33,679 nucleotides of DNA from a bacterium (GTDB lineage Bacteria; Cyanobacteriota; Sericytochromatia; S15B-MN24; VGJW01), in NCBI GenBank assembly GCA_021781555.1, contig JAJXWQ010000038.1, positions 1-33,679 of the forward strand, given 5' to 3'. The translations under genes were made by a program, and so were the position numbers. Positions 31,844 through 33,679 of the stretch are shown here, in pieces. The notes under the pieces were generated by a model, which was not told where the DNA came from, did no database searches, and worked only from the letters and a program-made list of their open reading frames with translations. Numbering within the stretch: position 1 is the first letter of the stretch; each line of letters begins with the position of its first letter.

Positions 31844-31859
31844 GGCGCCGCCAGGCGCC
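31844..31859 (-). terminator. Hairpin after the Ala/Lys-rich protein gene
   Basis: GGCGCC-GCCA-GGCGCC is a perfect 6-bp stem with a 4-base loop, directly after the stop codon at 31863. It overlaps the palindrome CCAGGCGCCTGG. It probably separates the two minus-strand genes. No T-run. Confidence 0.4.
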
Positions 31860-31862
31860 TGG

Positions 31863-33341
31863 CTACTTCAAGGCCGCATCCAGGGTGTTGACGGCGCTGG
31901 CAAAATCCCGGCGCTTGATGTAGACCTCCACCTTCGGAATATCGCCCGCCAGCAGGGAGGCGCGGCGAATCGTCGGATCGACGAGCAAGGCCGCCGTCCG
32001 GGCCATCGCCGAGGCGAGCTGCGCCATCTTGACGGTGTCCTTGTCCTTGCGGGCCTTCTCCCACTGGCCGCATTGGTCGGCGAGCTGGCTGGCGCGGGCC
32101 ATCAGCGGGCTGTTGAAGACCGCGCACTGCTTGGCCAGGGTGGTGCCCATGCGGCCGACGAGATCCACCTTCTGGGCCCGGAAGGCATCGAGGAGCTGAC
32201 GGCTGCCCTTGGTCAATTCCACGGCCTTGGCCAGGGCCGGATCGCCCATGACTCCCGCAGCGGTCGCGACCATCTTGGCAAGCTCGACGGCGAAGAGGTA
32301 CTGGCCTGCGAGCAGGGACTGGTTGAGCTGGAGCACCTGCTTGTCGATGACGACCCATTTTTCCAGGGCGGACTGCGCCGCCAGCGCCTGGTCGCCGGAG
32401 GATTCCGCGATCGCCGCCGAACCCCGTACGAGCGCAAGGAGGGCCGCATCCCGGGCGACCCCGTCGGCCAGGGCGGCCAGGCCCAGGAAGTCCTTCTTGG
32501 CCAGGGTCTTGAGCAAGGCGTCCCCGACCTTCGCCAGGCCGTCGGCGCGCTCGGCGACCGTGGCCGCGAACTCGGTCAGTCGGCCCTCGAGATCCTGGCC
32601 CAGAGCCAGGGCGTCGGATGATTTCTTGCCCTTGGTCGCCTTCTCGAGGAAGGGGGACAGCGCGAGGATCTCCTCGGCCTTGGTCACCAGCGGATCGCCG
32701 AGGAAGGCGGCCTCGACGGCGAGCGTCGCCGCGGCCAGGGCTGCGCCCTGGTAGCTGGCCTCGGCGATGGATGCCTTGAGCTGCGCGCCGGCCGGGCCGA
32801 GGTAGACGAGCTTGTCGGAAGCGGCTTTCTTGAGCTGACTGGCCGGCGAGAGGGTCTCCTCGAGCTTGAGCCTGAGCGCGATGACGTCGCCGCGTTCGAT
32901 GGCCGGCCGCAGCTCCGCGAGGATCTTGCCCTCGGCTTGCTTGCCGGACCTGTCCTTGGCGACCTTGAAGACGCCCGTTCGCTTGCGCGGGGTGGCAGCG
33001 TCGGTCGGGGGAACCGGCGGCGGGTCCGTGGCAAGGGGCGCCTGGGCCGCGGCGTCCTCCGGAGGAGTCGCTGCGGGCCCCAGCTCCGCGGTGGCGCCCT
33101 CCGGACTGGTCGGATCGACGGCCTCGGACACGAGGGGACGCGCCCCGCCAGGGCGTGGCGCGGGCGATCCGGCCGGGCGTCGCCGCGCCGGATCGGGCCC
33201 AGCCGGGCGCCCCTTGCTCGCTCCGGCGGGTGTGTCTCGAACTAGCTTTCGTCGGTGACGGAAGGCGTTCTTGGTCTTGCGGCCGCGTTTCTTCTTGGTG
33301 CCGCCAGTCACCAGACCCCGGAAAAAGTCGATCAGGCCCAA
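31863..33341 (-). CDS. Unrecognised Ala/Lys-rich helical protein
   Basis: 492 residues from the TTG at 33341, which has GAGGG 5 bases upstream; a TTG at 33365 is the alternative. The first 20 residues (LIDFFRGLVTGG) precede a very basic patch (KKKRGRKTKN, HRRKL) and a disordered Pro/Ala/Gly linker to about residue 125. From about 130 onward the protein is almost entirely alpha-helical and Ala/Leu/Lys-rich, with repeating 30-40 residue helix pairs (for example KVGDALLKTLAKKDFLGLAAL), reminiscent of TPR-like or other helical-repeat scaffolds. No signal peptide or enzyme motif. The basic N-terminus suggests nucleic-acid or membrane contact. Function unknown. Confidence 0.7.
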   Translation of the reverse strand: MGLIDFFRGLVTGGTKKKRGRKTKNAFRHRRKLVRDTPAGASKGRPAGPDPARRRPAGSPAPRPGGARPLVSEAVDPTSPEGATAELGPAATPPEDAAAQAPLATDPPPVPPTDAATPRKRTGVFKVAKDRSGKQAEGKILAELRPAIERGDVIALRLKLEETLSPASQLKKAASDKLVYLGPAGAQLKASIAEASYQGAALAAATLAVEAAFLGDPLVTKAEEILALSPFLEKATKGKKSSDALALGQDLEGRLTEFAATVAERADGLAKVGDALLKTLAKKDFLGLAALADGVARDAALLALVRGSAAIAESSGDQALAAQSALEKWVVIDKQVLQLNQSLLAGQYLFAVELAKMVATAAGVMGDPALAKAVELTKGSRQLLDAFRAQKVDLVGRMGTTLAKQCAVFNSPLMARASQLADQCGQWEKARKDKDTVKMAQLASAMARTAALLVDPTIRRASLLAGDIPKVEVYIKRRDFASAVNTLDAALK

Positions 33342-33370
33342 AGTATCCCTCGGCGCTTCGGTCAACCCCG

Positions 33371-33376
33371 GTTATA
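33371..33376 (-). promoter_or_regulatory. -10-like box before the Ala/Lys-rich protein gene
   Basis: TATAAC (minus strand) matches five of six -10 positions. A start near 33364 would give a leader of about 23 bases containing the GAGGG ribosome-binding site of the TTG at 33341. No good -35 is visible. Confidence 0.35.
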
Positions 33377-33437
33377 CCCCGCGGGACCGTCAGCTATCCC
33401 GTTCGGTCGATCCGCCGGTACCGCGCCAGAAAAGGAC

Positions 33438-33679
33438 CTACTGGATCGGAAGCTCCGGCGTGAAGATATTGGTGGGCGCCGCGGTGCCCTTGACGTCCGG
33501 CAGGTAGACGACGGTCGATCCGTCCTCGCGGTCGACCGAGAACCCGGCCTGCAGGGCCTGCCGGTACACCGGCATGTAGTAGTACATCGGATCGTCGGGG
33601 GTCTCGTCGATCATCTCGAACTTGGCGTTGAGATTGAGCGTGTCGTTGATGAGGATGTTTGCCCCCGACAGCAACATGA
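33438..33679 (-). CDS. 3' end of an unrecognised gene, cut by the window edge
   Basis: About 80 C-terminal residues are visible, ending FTPELPIQ before a TAG. The sequence (NILINDTLNLNAKFEMID, PMYYYMPVYRQALQAG, GSTVVYLPDV) alternates polar and hydrophobic residues like extracellular beta structure, but I cannot assign a family. An ATG lies at 33677, two bases from the edge, and I take it to be internal because no upstream sequence is available to support a start. Same strand as the Ala/Lys-rich gene, 96 bases upstream of it. Confidence 0.5.
   Translation of the reverse strand, partial: MLLSGANILINDTLNLNAKFEMIDETPDDPMYYYMPVYRQALQAGFSVDREDGSTVVYLPDVKGTAAPTNIFTPELPIQ

Noticed and set aside
1-33679. 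CRISPR arrays, insertion sequences, prophage genes, or att sites next to the tRNA.
   Set aside because: No repeat-spacer pattern, transposase, integrase or duplicated tRNA end was seen.

Overview
The window is about 33.7 kb of GC-rich bacterial chromosome, roughly two-thirds GC by eye. It holds 25 protein genes that look real, one more cut by the right edge, one tRNA and no insertion sequence, phage or CRISPR array. Several genes point to a diderm lineage close to the Cyanobacteria, such as the non-photosynthetic Sericytochromatia. These are an SLH/coiled-coil/beta-barrel porin of the type typical of cyanobacterial outer membranes, a very large TamB-like protein, a polyprenyl synthase next to a DUF212 gene, and an RpaB/WalR-like response regulator. 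The lineage is inferred from gene content; no rRNA or other phylogenetic marker was available. A flagellin gene shows the cell is probably motile.

Left part (1-10.7 kb): the SLH porin (minus strand) diverges from a four-gene housekeeping run of FPP-type polyprenyl synthase, DUF212 membrane protein, TlyA rRNA methyltransferase and NAD kinase. A strong hairpin separates this run from a converging SpoVS-family gene. Then come a DUF4127 gene, ndk, a single-domain response regulator, a protein with two or three XRE-type helix-turn-helix units, and a two-gene unit of an OmpR-class regulator followed by a stand-alone cyclic-nucleotide-binding protein.

Middle (10.8-19.5 kb): a giant TamB-domain protein, a subtilisin-like lipoprotein protease, a one-helix small membrane protein, a flagellin with a structured 5' leader, tRNA-Thr(CGT) with a recognisable promoter, and a LOG-family phosphoribohydrolase.

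The most unusual part is 19.7-27.7 kb: five plus-strand genes that look like a pathway. They encode a two-domain GNAT acyltransferase, a PaaK-like adenylating ligase, a LuxE-like acyl-protein synthetase, a 917-residue fusion of a LuxC-like acyl-CoA reductase to a second PaaK-like ligase, and an MFS exporter. Luciferase (luxAB), the LuxD thioesterase and a carrier protein are absent. I infer activation of a carboxylic acid, reduction to an aldehyde and export of a small product, not bioluminescence.

Right end (27.8-33.7 kb): a HAMP-PAS sensor histidine kinase possibly coupled to a short leader ORF, a dual-specificity-type phosphatase, and on the minus strand an unrecognised beta-barrel-like protein, an unrecognised Ala/Lys-rich helical protein, and the 3' end of another gene.

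Two recurrent signals cross the window. Several genes without a Shine-Dalgarno sequence have a -10-like TANNNT or GATAAT box 6-8 nt before the start codon, which suggests leaderless mRNAs. Strong intergenic hairpins lack U-tracts, which suggests termination that does not use the textbook intrinsic signal.
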